NCBI GenBank assembly: GCA_022747635.1
Contig: JAKTNV010000001.1
Location: forward strand, 33,788,040-33,852,039
Reading direction: 5' to 3'
DNA from: Hetaerina americana
Lineage: Eukaryota; Arthropoda; Insecta; Odonata; Calopterygidae
DNA: 64,000 nucleotides
Positions 12,441 to 24,099 of this stretch are shown here, piece by piece. The position numbers were made by a program, and so were the translations under genes. Each line of letters opens with the position of its first letter. Within the stretch, counting starts at the first letter, position 1. The notes under the pieces were generated by a model. It ran no database searches, had not been told where the DNA came from, and was given only the letters and a program-made list of their open reading frames with translations.

Positions 12441-12900
12441 TGGCACCCCATCATTTCGACGGATGCCCGGTCGTTTTTCTCGTCGGCTGAAGCAGTTTCT
12501 CCCATTCTTTCCATGACCTTCCCACCCTCGTCACGCCGGTATTTGAGATGGGAGAAGCGGCGAGGAGATTCTCCGTCCTCCGCAGGCAGCCCGCCCCTTT
12601 GATTCTTGTGCTCCCCCCCCTCGGCCACCCGAATACCACTTCACCCCCCTCCATGCGGAGGCGGCATCTGAGGAGGAGGCGGGGGGCGCTCCCGGGACAC
12701 GCGAGGGGATCCGTCCCCATCGACCGCGGAGACACGAATCCGGCTGAGGGAACCACGGAAATTCAAATACGCATTGGGCGCAAGACAAATGCCGAGATTT
12801 TACCGATAGCTCCGCCCGTATCGCCAGCGGGCTGAAGGGTACTCCACAAAGACGGGAGGCGGTGGTATTAGTGAGGGAGAGAGAAGGAGGTCGTATATCT
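12441..12900. other. GC-rich island
   Basis: CpG-rich sequence with frames open on both strands and in several phases (for example 12548-12835 plus and 12451-12756 minus), all Arg/Pro/Gly-rich. This is a compositional effect and not coding evidence. It could be a promoter-type island. Confidence 0.4.
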
Positions 12901-13440
12901 CACGTCCGAATTTCATGCGCTTAAATCGTAACTTATGCTTCTGTTACGGAGTTAGGGCTTCGTTTTTCTTTTTTACTTCCCACTGCACGGCCCTGGCATA
13001 AAGGATCCTCTGTAGAGTCAATGGAAACTTGCCACGATGACATGAGTAAATCTGAATCAATACTATAAGAACTCAAGTGTTTTTGCTTCCGTGTTTCAGT
13101 TTAGGTTTAATAACATTATTTTACCCTCTTTTCCATCAATCATCGTTGTTGAAGGTTGAGATTCAGTTATATTTCGAAGTCGGAGTGAATTGGAGAAGAT
13201 TTGTCAACAAGAGGCATATATGGGTGTACTAAAATAGATTTATCATTATTAGATTTGGTTTTAGCTTCGTTTATTTCTCGATATTAGATAGTGTTTTATG
13301 CAATTATTTTGAGGACAATTTAGTGTCTCTTAGGGTGCGATTTGTAACTAAGCAAAGGCTAGCGGTATTAATGAAATTATCGATACCAATACCGTTAAAA
13401 GAAAGAAGTGAGAGACACAGAAAGGCCTTTTGCCATTGAT

Positions 13441-13560
13441 TATATATGTATTGAGCTCTACCGGTTCAATCGACCATACGACTTGTCATCATAGCTGAAG
13501 TTAGTGCTCATCCCAAACTAAGCTTTAAGACTTGTGAAATTCACATATTCAGTATAATAG
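13441..13560 (-). mobile_element. Degenerate hammerhead-like module, Penelope/SINE type
   Basis: On the minus strand the order is ATGATGACAAGTCGTATGGT then CGATTGAACCGGTAGAGCTC. This resembles CTGATGA, GAC...GTC hairpin, CGAAACCGGTAGAGCTC with small decay: GAAAC has become GATTGAAC, and CTGA has become CTATGA. The companion word TTGTGAAATTCACATATTCA (13535-13554) resembles TTTGTAAAATTCACACACTT in the SINE near 37600, so it belongs to a dispersed repeat tail. Confidence 0.4.
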
Positions 13561-13599
13561 CGGAGTTTTAATAATGAGAAAATCGCAATGGATTAGGTA

Positions 13600-13690
13600 G
13601 ATGAGACTGCCAACCGATACCATCCAGGATTTGAACCCGCTCCATCCAGTCGATAAGCAAAAGATTATTCCTCGCGTCTACTCCTTCGTT
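13600..13690 (-). mobile_element. tRNA-derived SINE fragment
   Basis: On the minus strand a B-box-like GGGTTCAAATCCTGG (about 13625-13641 on the window scale) follows an A-box-like TAGACGCGAGG at the usual distance. The cloverleaf is not complete, so this is a decayed SINE head and not a working tRNA gene. It lies beside the hammerhead-like module and may be part of the same insertion. Confidence 0.4.
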
Positions 13691-14099
13691 TGCGAGATAT
13701 TGAGAGCTGTAGATCTATTGTGATGGTTCTCCTGCTTTACTTAAACAGGAAAATAGAATTAAAAAAGAATTGCGCAGATATGAAAGCGCTTTTATTGGAA
13801 TAATTACAAAAAGGACGAAATTGGTAGAAACGCAGAAAGTAATTCAGATGCCAAAATTAAATGTTAATAAATACGAACGTCGTTATCCTCGCACGAACTA
13901 AAACAAACATAATTCATCAAATGAAGTGTTTAAAATTTAAGTTCATCGAATTGTTCTTTAGTATAACTTGACTCAGAGGGTTATTGTTATGAAACCATTG
14001 AATGCAAGGTGAGTTCCCTTTTTAGGAACATTGTGGTAAAAAATGCTCAAATAACAATATTTCTGTACTTACTGAGCGTGTGGAAGAATATCATAAGGA

Positions 14100-14660
14100 G
14101 ATCAAATTGGAGTCTCCCTTAAATCTTTGCGCCAACTTTGCGGCTGCGTGCCGAAGATTTTATTACGGCGGAGACGGATGGCGCCCCAATTTTCGCGAAG
14201 ATGATTACGCGAGGGAGTCGATTTCAGGGGTTCACTCCCCTTAATTTTACCGCGGGCACGGCGGAGGGACTCGGCCCACCAACGACGGCAGTCACCCACC
14301 CTTTCACCCGCGGTCGTAAGCTGAACAGCACGTGCTTCCTCGGCGAGCGAATCCCAGAATCATAATGACTGCAAAAAAAATGAATTAGGTAGATAGGAAA
14401 TTTTCACGAACCCGTCTCCAAAATACCGTGGAATAGGTCAAATCCCTCTGCTCTCCTCAATGTGCCCTTATCTCCACTCCGGGGACTCCACCCACCCTCC
14501 CCAATCCATCTCCGTCTCCCTTCCCCGACCCACACCGCCCTCTCCCACCCTCGCACATGCCTTCATTCATTTCCTCGCACTCTCCCCCTTTCCTTCATTC
14601 TTCAAAAAATTCCTGGCTCTCGCTCGCCAGCTTCCACCCTAAAAATCCTCCAGCCGAATG
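14100..14660. other. GC- and C/T-rich patch
   Basis: GC-rich at 14130-14340 and pyrimidine-rich at 14460-14640. The open frames are Pro/Ser/Leu-rich and overlap on both strands. No gene is recognised. Confidence 0.4.
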
Positions 14661-15207
14661 TGGGTGTATTGTTTTGATCCGTCGAGAATTTGATTTTCGA
14701 TGTAAATTTTGCCACGGCATATTTCTGCCAAAGTCTCGGAACGATTTTCATAAATCCCACCAAGATTTACGGAGAATGATCAATGTGAAGGGAATTGAGA
14801 CCGCGGAAACACATCCTAGGATTTATTCCTTTAAGAGTACTTTTCCGTTTGAGAGCGGAGTTTCCAAATTTTTTTTCTGTTTATTTCCTATTTATGAACT
14901 TGATATATTTTAAGGTAATCTACAGGTTAAGGTAGGTTTTGGAAGGACACAACTATCAAATAACTATCCTCTAATAAAACATAATACAGCATCCTACTCT
15001 ACAGTGAGTCCCTCTTCATCTCCGTATATTTCCTACCTCCCTTCATTTCGTCCAACATCCCTATCCTATTCCTGACCTTTCCTCGTATGCCTAATATTCT
15101 CCCCTCTATGCCTCTATTCCGCCTCCTTCTCCCAACAAACTCCTCTCCTCGCCCACCATACCAAGTACTTCTTGGTTTGTTTTCCTTTCCGTCCATGTCA
15201 TCTTCTC

Positions 15208-15364
15208 ATTTCATGCGGGTTCGATTCACGCCTAGGTGGATTTTCCTCCATCTAGGGCTTGGTTGTATGTGATTGTCTTCAATGTAATGTCTGTAATGTA
15301 AAGGTCAGGTGGAAGAAGGGACAATAGGTCTCAACCTCGCCCAATTAAGTCGATAAATAAATAA
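15208..15364 (+). mobile_element. 5'-truncated tRNA-type SINE with 8-bp target duplication
   Basis: The 157-bp insert starts just before a B-box-like GGTTCGATTCACGCC, has an unrelated body, and ends in a CGATAAATAAATAA tail. ATCTTCTC stands at 15200-15207 and again at 15365-15372, so the insertion edges are exact. Deleting the insert restores the LINE coding order. The A box is missing, hence 5' truncation or decay. The tail with short ATAA repeats suggests mobilisation by a LINE whose 3' end ends in the same repeat. Confidence 0.75.
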
Positions 15365-15372
15365 ATCTTCTC

Positions 15373-15818
15373 CATCCTTCTCCTCCCCCACATTTCAAAA
15401 TCCTCCAATCAACGCCTATCCTCCTGCTTCGGTGACCCAGTTCCGCGCCGCACATTACTACGTTCCATATAAAAGTGTTCGCGATCCTTTTCTTAACATC
15501 TTTACTCAACGTCCCATTCATCCACTCCTTCCTCCTTGTGAAAGCCTCTTTCCCAAGTGCAATTCTTCTCCTTAAGCCCTTACTACTTCGACCATTTTGG
15601 TACGAAACACTTAAGAGATACGTAAACTGTTCCACCGGCCCTAGTTTTTTCCCTCCTATTTTAATGTTTACCTTAGCCTTTTTCTTTCTGGAAAATTGCA
15701 TAACCTTTCTTTCATTTATATTGATTCTCGTCCCATATCTATCGCACTGAGTTTCCAATTCACTCAGTAATGCCTGCAACCCCTCGGCTGACTGACAAAA
15801 TAGAGCTTGCCTCCACAA
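15373..15818 (-). pseudogene. LINE reverse transcriptase fragment
   Basis: The frame shows SAEGLQALLSELETQCDRYG, then INERKVMQFSRKKKAKVNIK, FTYLLSVSYQNGRSSKGLRR, RIALGKEAFTRRKEWMNGTL and SKDVKKRIANTFIWNVVMCG. This is the fingers/thumb region after the catalytic motif in RTs of the kind usually annotated as arthropod endonuclease-reverse transcriptase. Just before SAEGLQ one expects ADD with QALF; here the minus-strand reading is SLWRQALFCQ, so the catalytic Asp pair is gone. The usual YGAETW reads CGAELG. It cannot be active. Confidence 0.8.
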
Positions 15819-15960
15819 GGAGCAATCATCATTGTTCCCGCCAGCACTGCTCTAAAGGTCATCGAACACATCGCACAAGCCCTTCCACCACAGCTAGGTA
15901 GAAGTCCATAGGAGGGGATGATCTTGAAAGTACTTGTAATATTACTATCTAAATTTGGGA

Positions 15961-16700
15961 TTGGCAAAAAGGCAGTTCATATCTGGATCACGAAGTTAAA
16001 CTACCAGATATAACGTGAAATGATTTGGATTATTTTATCTCCAACGTAAATCACCTTTTAACGCTAAGGTCAGCCGGAAGACAGTGGTCTCTTGGCTACA
16101 CTACCCGCATTCGAAACTCGGATATTGAAAGGTTTCAGATCAAATCGTGGGATACTGGACGATGCCCTTTTAAATTTCGAGGAAACTACTTTTTTCAATC
16201 ATGAAAGCGAAATAATTGGATATGTGAGCCGCGTCCAAAATACTGGAGCTTCGTATTCTAACCGGAGGCTAAAAAGGTTCCTGAACCCCCATCTCTATTT
16301 TCCTTAATGTATTCTCTGTAAAATATCTCCGTTGCATGAATGGGAAATGTGGAGAGATATTTCAAGTATTCCTCCGGTTAAAAATAAATGAAATGATGTC
16401 CATCACTAATATTATATAGTGTGAGGATATTGAAATGGGGAACGAAGGAAGGAAATTGACGTAACATTAAATTCTTTTGGAGAGAAGTTTTGGACACAAA
16501 TAATTCATTGCTAATCTACTATCGGATTTAATGCAATGAGAAAAATCCTTATTTATGGATAATGTGTGATTGAGGTAGCTTTATGGTGATGGTCCAACGT
16601 ATTGTGGGTCATATTTATTTCCTTCTTTTTTAATACATCCGTGGACTTCTTTAGAGGGTAAAGTTAATACTTGTTCACAACTAATTTTTCCAATTATATG
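15961..16700. other. AT-rich spacer between LINE and mariner
   Basis: No domain, repeat end or RNA gene is visible here. Confidence 0.4.
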
Positions 16701-16701
16701 T

Positions 16702-17850
16702 ACAAGAGTAATTTGAAAAGTTCTCGGAACGGAGAAGAAATAAATGCCTCACCTCAGTGAAACTTTTTTATTTTTCAATGTAGTCTCCCTTCACACTAAT
16801 GTACCTGGACCAGCCATGCTCGAATGTCTTGATCCCATCTTGAAAATAACAATTCCCTCAGGCCTGAAAATACCCGTCTAATTCAGCTGTTAGGGTTTTG
16901 CTTGAAAAGAACCTCTGTCCACCGAGGAAAATTTTGGGCTTGGGGAAGCGATGGGATATCTGATGAAGGTGAATAAGGCGGTTGTGGTAACAATTTGTAT
17001 CTTAGTTTACATAGTTTTGCCAAGGCAATGATACATGTGTGTGGGCGTGCATTGTCTTGATGAAATATGACTCTTCCTTGCCAAATCTGGCCTTTTTTTT
17101 GTGTATCTTTTGCCGTAGTTGTTCCTGTTGGTTAGTGTAGTGTTATCCAATAATTTTTTGACCAGTGAGAAGATAACCCATCAACAGAATCCCTTTCGAA
17201 TCCCAGAAAATCAGCCATCAACTTTCCGGCCGACCTGTACTATTTCAGTGTTTCCTTTGCTTTCTTTGGTAGTGGTGAATTAACATGTTTTCACTGCTTT
17301 CACTGCTGTTTTGTCTCTAGGGTATAGTAGTGGACCCAAGTTTCATCTGTGGTCACAAACCGGCGCAGGGGATTTTGTTAGTTGCTCTTCTGGTTTGGTG
17401 CTCTCAAACGGGTCAAACATTGTTCGGAAATTTCCATTCTTATTAATTTGTGATATTGTGAGTCGCGGAACACACCTAGCACATAATTTTCTCATTTCCA
17501 ATTCCACTGTTAAAATGCGAGATGCCCGTTTAGGTGACATTTCTACAGCATCAGCAATTTCTCGCATTTTCATTCGGTGATCCTCCATGACCATTTTATG
17601 CGTTTTCGCAATAATTTCTGGGGTAGAGGCACATTTTTGCCACCCCCTATGTGGATCATCATCTAAGTTGTCCCGACCAAACTTAAACTCGTGCTTTCCC
17701 TAAGCAACAGTTGAATATGAAGGAACAGAGTCCCCCAGAGTGTTCTGAAAGTCGGCATGAATTTCCTTAGCTTTCATACCTTTCTTTACGAAGTATTAAT
17801 CACTGCTCGAATCTCAAATTTTTCCGTCTTCGCAAATCACTACACGGGAA
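16702..17850 (-). mobile_element. Decayed mariner transposon (mariner lineage 2)
   Basis: The element is about 1.15 kb on the minus strand. Its 3' end, near 16702-16735, carries AGAGTAATTTGAAAAGTTCT, similar to mariner termini, followed on the minus strand by a C-terminal KGDYIEK-like stop. The coding remnants run the full length of a transposase. The second terminal repeat could not be placed with certainty, so the right edge is approximate. It differs from the element at 9280-10497 in its DETWVHYY signature and in orientation. Confidence 0.8.
16785..17830 (-). pseudogene. Mariner transposase pseudogene, DD34D signature partly kept
   Basis: From its N-terminus: KGMKAKEIHADFQNTLGD (helix-turn-helix, about 17730-17800), HKMVMEDHRMKMREIADAVE, MSPKRASRILTVELEMRKLC and ARCVPRLT (17594 down to 17440), then TTDETWVHYYTLETKQQ (first catalytic Asp, about 17360-17300), HQDNARPHT (second Asp, near 17050) and PPYSPSSDI (third Asp region, near 16965). 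The motifs fit irritans-type mariners. Premature stops (for example after the KQQ word) and frameshifts break it. Confidence 0.8.
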
Positions 17851-18192
17851 CAACAACAGCGAGGGGCGTCCGCACCACAGGTCTCATCCCAGAGCACTGA
17901 AGCATTACGTGTTAACTCATAAAAGATTACCTATTAATACTAGGGAAATTCGGAGCGCCAGCGATGATATCTGGTGGTGATTCCGAGAACCTTTCAAACT
18001 ACCCTCGTATATGGGTTTGCACCAACATGCACGTTTTTCAGGGATTTTTGAGTGGATTTCCTTTTCCATTTCCCTTTAAATACCCTTTTTCTACCTTATC
18101 ACTTACCATTCGCAACTGGTGCTTGCGCCCCTTACCACACAACTTTATGGGAAATCGCGGTACAGATATTTCGTAGATGATACGGTAACCAT

Positions 18193-18501
18193 GTAGTAGT
18201 AGTATTTAGGGGAGGCGACCGACAGCTGAGGACATTTGCGCCATAATGGATAGACAGGAAAGGATGAAGGGTGAAGAAAAACCCGGCGTCGGCATTAGCC
18301 CACTCTTTACGAAAGGCGCCAAGGGGTCCGCAGCTTAACGTCCCATCCGATGGACGGCGTACTCACTCAAAGTGCCCTCCACAAAGCACCTCAAGTAGGG
18401 ACCGAGATACCTCTGATAAATATTCAACACTATCGGGATTTAAACCCGGGCCTTCTGGGTGGGAAGCCAGTACGTTAGCCCCCGCACCATCTCGATCCCC
18501 G
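18193..18501 (-). mobile_element. Complete tRNA-derived SINE with 10-bp target duplication
   Basis: A 309-bp minus-strand element lies between two copies of CGGTAACCAT (18183-18192 and 18502-18511). Its head resembles a tRNA-Gly: an A-box region in GAGATGGTGCGGGGGCTAAC, an anticodon arm CTTC..GAAG with loop CCACCCA, and a B box GGGTTTAAATCCC. The body carries GGATGGGACGTTAAGCTGCG and AATGCCGACGCCGGGTTT, words I associate with a conserved domain of invertebrate SINEs. It ends in a short (TAC)n tail. The intact duplication and tail point to fairly recent insertion. Confidence 0.85.
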
Positions 18502-18511
18502 CGGTAACCAT

Positions 18512-19729
18512 TGGCGTCGATTAAGACTTTCAAAGAGGAAGTATAAGGGCTGATGAGGACACAGTTACATTGGTAGCAGAGGAAACTCTTCTTGGTGAAA
18601 AGCATCAATGGGAATAGGATTACGACGTAATTTGTATGTAATGTACATTTATATGTAACATCTTTTGAAGCTATTACCTTCAATGTTATAGTCACTGAAA
18701 GCCAGAGTCAACCAAGAGAGATAAAAACACAACGCATTTTGGGGCAGGTAACATAGTTTCCTTGAAGTACTCTTAAAGTTTAATTTTTAACTTCGGCCTG
18801 CTTTTTATTTCTACGACTCTTTTACACCCCGTTTGCCTCCAACATTTCTCCCTCACGCCACCTCACCTCTGTTCCATGAACTGAGGTGCATATGTATGGG
18901 TTGGGGCAGCATTTCCCTTTCACTTCTCGAATAATAGTTATCTGTTGAAATCATGGTTAGTTTCAAAAAAGAAAGTGAAAAAATACTGGTTGATTACTCA
19001 TTTATTACGCAATTCAACCGAAAAATAAGTTCAGAGATAATCACATACACCAGTTTTCATAACAACATGTAGGGATTGAAACGTATCATGTAGTTTTTAA
19101 TAGAGAAGGAGTAGATCTCAAATCAGTGTGATTAGAGCGGTAAGACTCAATGTTGGCATGGTTGTATCATTGAAAAAACATTTCTAATTCGAGCCTTCTC
19201 AGAATAAATCAAAATCGTTGCCATTTACTTTCTTCTGCCTCAATATTTTACGTTCTATTTCCATATTGACCGTAATTGAAAAATTATCATGACCAATAAG
19301 GAAATGGCACCGAAAAACGCACCCCTGCTAATTTAAATGGAATGCTATAGCCTTCCGAAACTGAAATATAATCACTCCAGGAGAGGATTACCGAGATAAA
19401 CAACGACTCGAGAATGACCGTCTCATAAAGAAAAGTGTCGGGATTCCATATTTAAGATTGTCATTCGACGGACGATGCACGGCAATCGATGTGTCATTCA
19501 CAGAGAGCGCATATTGGGATCAGAATGGTACGAGAAAATCACTCTCAGGGAATAGAGCCTGCAAAGTGCGTGTTTACAATCACCGCCGAATCTATCTTAT
19601 CAACCACCACCTCCAAAGTTCTCAATTTCGCCGGTGAAATAAATCAAAAACCCATCCGCAAGTCTTCGCACAATAGCATTCCCTCGTACAAAAATACTCC
19701 GCCGATACAGTTTACCATACCTTAACCTT
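18512..19729. other. AT-rich spacer without recognised genes
   Basis: I see no coding domain or repeat boundary. A CTGATGA...GAAAC coincidence near 18550-18585 was examined and rejected as a hammerhead because no stem II forms. Confidence 0.4.
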
Positions 19730-21200
19730 CTCGCTCCGGATTCATTCCACAACCTCCTCTCCCCAGTCGAACACAACCGAACCCCCCCATCGCCGAGCCG
19801 TATCGCACGCCTCCTCCCGCTCCCTCAAACTCATCCCCTCCGCCCCGCCGCCAACTCCGTAGGTGCTCCCTTTCACGCCTAAACGATTCTAATCGGGAGG
19901 TGTCACGTCGCGGAGTGGGCAGGAAGGGGGTGGGATGGGAGAGGGGGTGACTGGGGAGGGAAGAGGTGGAAGGAGGGAGGGATGCGGGAGGATCCGCCGA
20001 CGGGAGAGCAGCAGCCGCTCATCCCGAGGCTCCAGTGCTCCAATTAGACGCCATTTGTTTCCCTACCATGCGGAGCCCTTGCCACCCGCACATACACCAC
20101 ACCACGCGCCCTTCCCTTCCCATCCCCTCCACGCCCGACCACCGAGCACCACATGTCCCCCTGCTCCTGCCACGATTCCTCCCACTCTCCTTCTCCCCCT
20201 TCCATCTTGCATCCCCCTCCTCATCCTCACCCCGTCCATGACAACAACACTGGCCATTAGCGTGTTCACCCCACCCCTAATTCTCCCTACCTCCCTCCGC
20301 CCTCTCCGAGCCCGCAACCTTCTTCCCGGTAACCCCCTCCCGCCCACCCACCCTTCCGCGGCTCCCTACCAAAACTCCTCTCTCTCTCACTCTCTCTCTC
20401 TTTCTCTTCCAGCCCGCAACCCCCTCTCCCAATGTAGAACACATTCGCTTCCCTCCACTTCCAAATCATCTCCATTCTGACACTGCGCCATCATCCGATT
20501 ATGCCTCGGGATGCCCCACCCTCCGCCTCCTCTCCCACCCCCTCTGCCTCCACCCCTCATACTCCGCCCGAGGAATACTAATCGGCGCCTCGCTCGACAC
20601 GCACAAGTTCTCTCGCGTACCCCTCGGGAGTCCCCCGAAACCCTTTTCCCCCCGGCGCAGTCCGTCCCGGCGAGATCCCTCCTCCCCTTGTCCTACCTCC
20701 ACCTTTCCCCCAGCTTATAAAGAGAGAACGTGCACCTTAAGTGGTTCCCCGACCGACTCGTCGGGGAGGACTGACAAGCCCTCTCTCTCTCTCTTTCTCT
20801 CTTTCCCTCCCCATAACTTCTTAACGGGAGGAGGTAATCTGTCGAGGGCTCCGTCTCCTCGTTCTCCTCCTTCCTCCGCACGTCAGGATTCCAGTCCCGT
20901 ATCAGTCCGACTCTTCTTTGGAGCACCGCCAAAAGACCCTCAAGGTCCAGGGGACGAACTAAGGTGAATGGGGGGAGGGGGATCCCACAAAGGACCACGG
21001 CAGGCGCTAATAAACCGAGAGTGAAGTCACGGCGACAACTCCGAGGTCTAAGCGGGTGGGGCAGAATTGAATTACGGTGCCGTATGGCAAATACGTGCCC
21101 AAGTCCCTTTAACCGTCCGCCAAGTTTTGAGGAACGGAGATCGTAGACAGGACAAGCCAGGAGAGACTCCCTACTCCGAAACAACGCGTTGCTGAGCGGA
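19730..21200. other. Long C/T-rich, CpG-containing island
   Basis: The plus strand is strongly pyrimidine-rich from 19730 to 20720, with a G/A-rich interruption at 19890-20010 and CT runs at 20384-20410 and 20779-20805. Overlapping frames of up to 181 residues are Pro/Ser/His-rich, and matching Arg/Gly-rich frames occur opposite them, so they are compositional. GCCATTTG (20050) and CT (GAGAG) runs occur together, as in other islands of this window. It may be a promoter-type region, but no gene is recognised. Confidence 0.45.
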
Positions 21201-24099
21201 AATGTAACGTTAAGAACATGGCAAAATATTTTGTGGGAAATCTGGGAATCGTGAAAGCGGGGATCCCCGAAATATTTCGGGGATTGCCATTACTGTGGTC
21301 AAAATGGGTAATTTTTCATTGTCTGGGGTGAGACGGCCTGTTGACAAATCAATGACCTCGACAAATTTCACTTTCAACCATAATCAGAGCTTAAGAATAA
21401 CATTAAAAATTTCTATTTGTTGTGGGACAATGGACAACTTAGACCGCACCGGCCAGGACAGCAACTTGGGCAATGAGTATTAATTTTCAAAATATCCCAA
21501 GGTTTGCGTCTTTGCGTCGCACTTAAAGACTAAGTCTCGAACCTTTGTGATTTATCTTGATGGTCTTAATTAATTCGCCATAAGCCGAAGAATGACAATT
21601 CGCATTTAGTTTTACATTTCCATTCCGTGGATTTGCATTCTCATACCGCATTTATCGACGGCTGATCTCAGTCTCAGGAATGGACATTGTGCCTTGCTGT
21701 AAGTCTATTTTTTTCTTTATAATTTCCTTTGGTGGCGACTTCCCCCAATCATTGGATCTTATATTGGATTGGATTTTAATGATGGCAACGCCGTATCTCT
21801 CTCCATTAAGAGCTGAATGTGGGATGGGGTGCAGGAAAACAAGAGCTCGTGGGAGTGAGAGACGAGAAGAAAGCGGGAGATATAAAAAAATAGACAGCGA
21901 AGGGTAAAAGATCTTTGCGTCATTAGTTGTAAGGTAGCACTTACATCTCCGCCTGCAAGGTTCAATGGCAGCAAGTTGAGTCAACAATATTCTTCGGCTA
22001 TTTCTGAGGCAAAGGTTGAGAGGGGAGAAGTCATATCAAAGGAGATAGAGAAGTCTGTTCACAGGAAAAATTTAATTATCAATTAGAATTTACCACTTTT
22101 TGTTCAAAGGAAAGGTTTCCTTGGAAGTTGCCACTCATAATCTTCATAACTCTACTGCCATTCCCTGCCCTTCCAATGTAGTGCAGCTATACTTGTACAG
22201 GGAAAATCGTACGATTGATGAATTTGTTAAAGGTATATCCCGGAGAAGAGCATTCGAGTCTCTAGAATTACCCATCTCAGTTTATTACAAAATTGTTAAA
22301 AAATAGTGTTTCTTCTTAGCTGTCTTTCAACTAATGGTAGAACTACTTCTACCAAGATTACTAACTCGTTAAAGAGTCCATTAATACCACTGGAAAAATG
22401 TTTTGCTCGTAAAAATGTTATCTCGGCAACGTACTGTAAATTGTACGAATTCATCGCAGAATTCAATCTTAAATTAATACAGGTGTTATTAAATTAATAC
22501 AGGAGTTTCTGAGTTATCTCTGCCATCAATATAGTTATCCCTGCTCCACTCCCTCCCCCGTCGGCCCAACCCTTAAATCATTCCGCATCGGAAGGAAACA
22601 AAAGAGGCGATCTTTGTGCCGTGGGGCGTTTGGGCGGGAGGGGTTGGGCGTGGGGCAGAACTGCGATCTGTTATTCCGAAAATACTTGTCACACCTCCTA
22701 GGAAGGAGGGTGGGTGTCGCTCGAGGTCGTTCTCAATTGTAGAGGAGCTTCTGGGAGGGCTGACCTCGGCTCGCGAGGAGAGAATAGAGTTGGAGGTTGT
22801 GCCTTGAGGAAAACGAAATGGATCGACTCCACCGGCCGACTCCCGTCGAGATACTTTTCATGTGGTACGACGACAAACTTCGGCGAGAGATTCAATGGGT
22901 TCAGTGGGCTTAACATATAACTGTAGCCGAAACTCCTGTATATCAATCATAAAATTAACCGTAGATATTTAGGTAAGAGAAAAGAGGAGGAGCGAAAAGG
23001 ATATAAGCATCCATTATCTTCTTCTATAATGAAGTGTCTGAGAGACGCGATATGATAACTTTCGACCGACCAGACCTATCTGTGCGCTGGAAAAATTCAT
23101 CACGCGGCACCAATGAAGATCAAAATGCATAGTGCCGGGGAAAATTTGGGCATCTTACATAATTTAACCCAGTCCATCAGCTCTATGAAGGAAAGCCTAG
23201 GCGTCAAATAATACCTCGGCCGTTGGACCATCAACAGAAGCATTACATTTCAGAAGGAATCGCCGAGTAAGAAACTCAAAAAACTGATTTAACGTACTTT
23301 TTTATCGAACTCCAGTGATGTATCCATTTGAAAAGCCCTAGATAGCCCTAGTCTACTTGACTAGAGTTGGATTTTGATAGACTATAATACCTACCTACCA
23401 ATAACAATTGACAGCGCTACACATTACTATTCTCTTTATCTCAACCTAATATGACACAAAATATTCTTAAAGCCCATATTGCATATTAGGTTAACCCGTT
23501 CTTTGGCTCTCCGCATACCTTCCACCTCCCTTAATGTCATCCAAAGCGTCTATTTTTCCTCCCTCTACCTTGCTCTCCCAAATTTTCCCCTGTATTAGTT
23601 AGGAAAACATTGTATTCATAGTCGTTTCTTAAACGTTTTTATGATATACTATGTAATACATTGTTAAACACAAACTTATTTTATACCCCACAGAATAATT
23701 TCGGCATGCGCTGAGCGATGGATCACTGTGGTGAATTTTCCTGCATTAAAACGTTTAGGTGCTACGCCATTTTAAATCCGCATCTCTAATTCGTTGTACT
23801 TCATCACTTGTCGACTTAAAACATTCATATTCCGAGTGATGGTCGTTGATTCTCAATCCCCGCAAATCGGAATACGATACTGAAATTCCTACCATGAAAT
23901 GGTATTGGACATGTGGTGAGTCCTCCTAAAGGTGATAACGTCAGCAAAATCTAATTCCATCCGAAGGGGGAAGATCCGGTTTACCAACCAATAGAAACGT
24001 CCCGTCGGCGTTAAGTGTCTTAGCTACTCGCGAAACGTGCCGGATCCCTATGGAATCCCAATTTCTCCGTCCCCGCGATGTAATTAATTCACGCGGATC
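21201..24099. other. AT-rich spacer with minor GC patch at 22540-22900
   Basis: No gene is recognised. A short inverted pair, AACCTAATATG at 23443-23453 and CATATTAGGTT at 23482-23492, could form a stem of 11 bp around a 28-base loop. A (TTAATACAGG) near-duplicate occurs at 22474-22505. Confidence 0.4.

Larger units (their letters stand above)
14985..15960 (-). mobile_element. 3' part of a LINE (non-LTR retrotransposon), SINE-interrupted
   Basis: Read on the minus strand, the reverse-transcriptase C-terminal half (15818 down to 15373) is followed, after a SINE insertion, by the LINE C-terminal domain (15199 down to 15000) with MTWTERKTNQEVL-like and IGMLDEMKGGRKYTEMKRDS words. Removing the insertion joins WRRMEKI-like and TWTE-like parts in the order expected for this LINE family. 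The same MLD..KGGRKYTE motif recurs at 41832-42035. The 5' part is missing, as is usual for 5'-truncated LINE copies. Confidence 0.8.

Noticed and set aside
18550..18585. CTGATGA followed by GAAAC, hammerhead-like
   Set aside because: The bases between cannot form stem II and no stem I or III partner is visible.
19935..20480. 181-residue plus-strand frame
   Set aside because: Translation of C/T-rich repeats with a mirror Arg/Gly frame on the minus strand; no domain.
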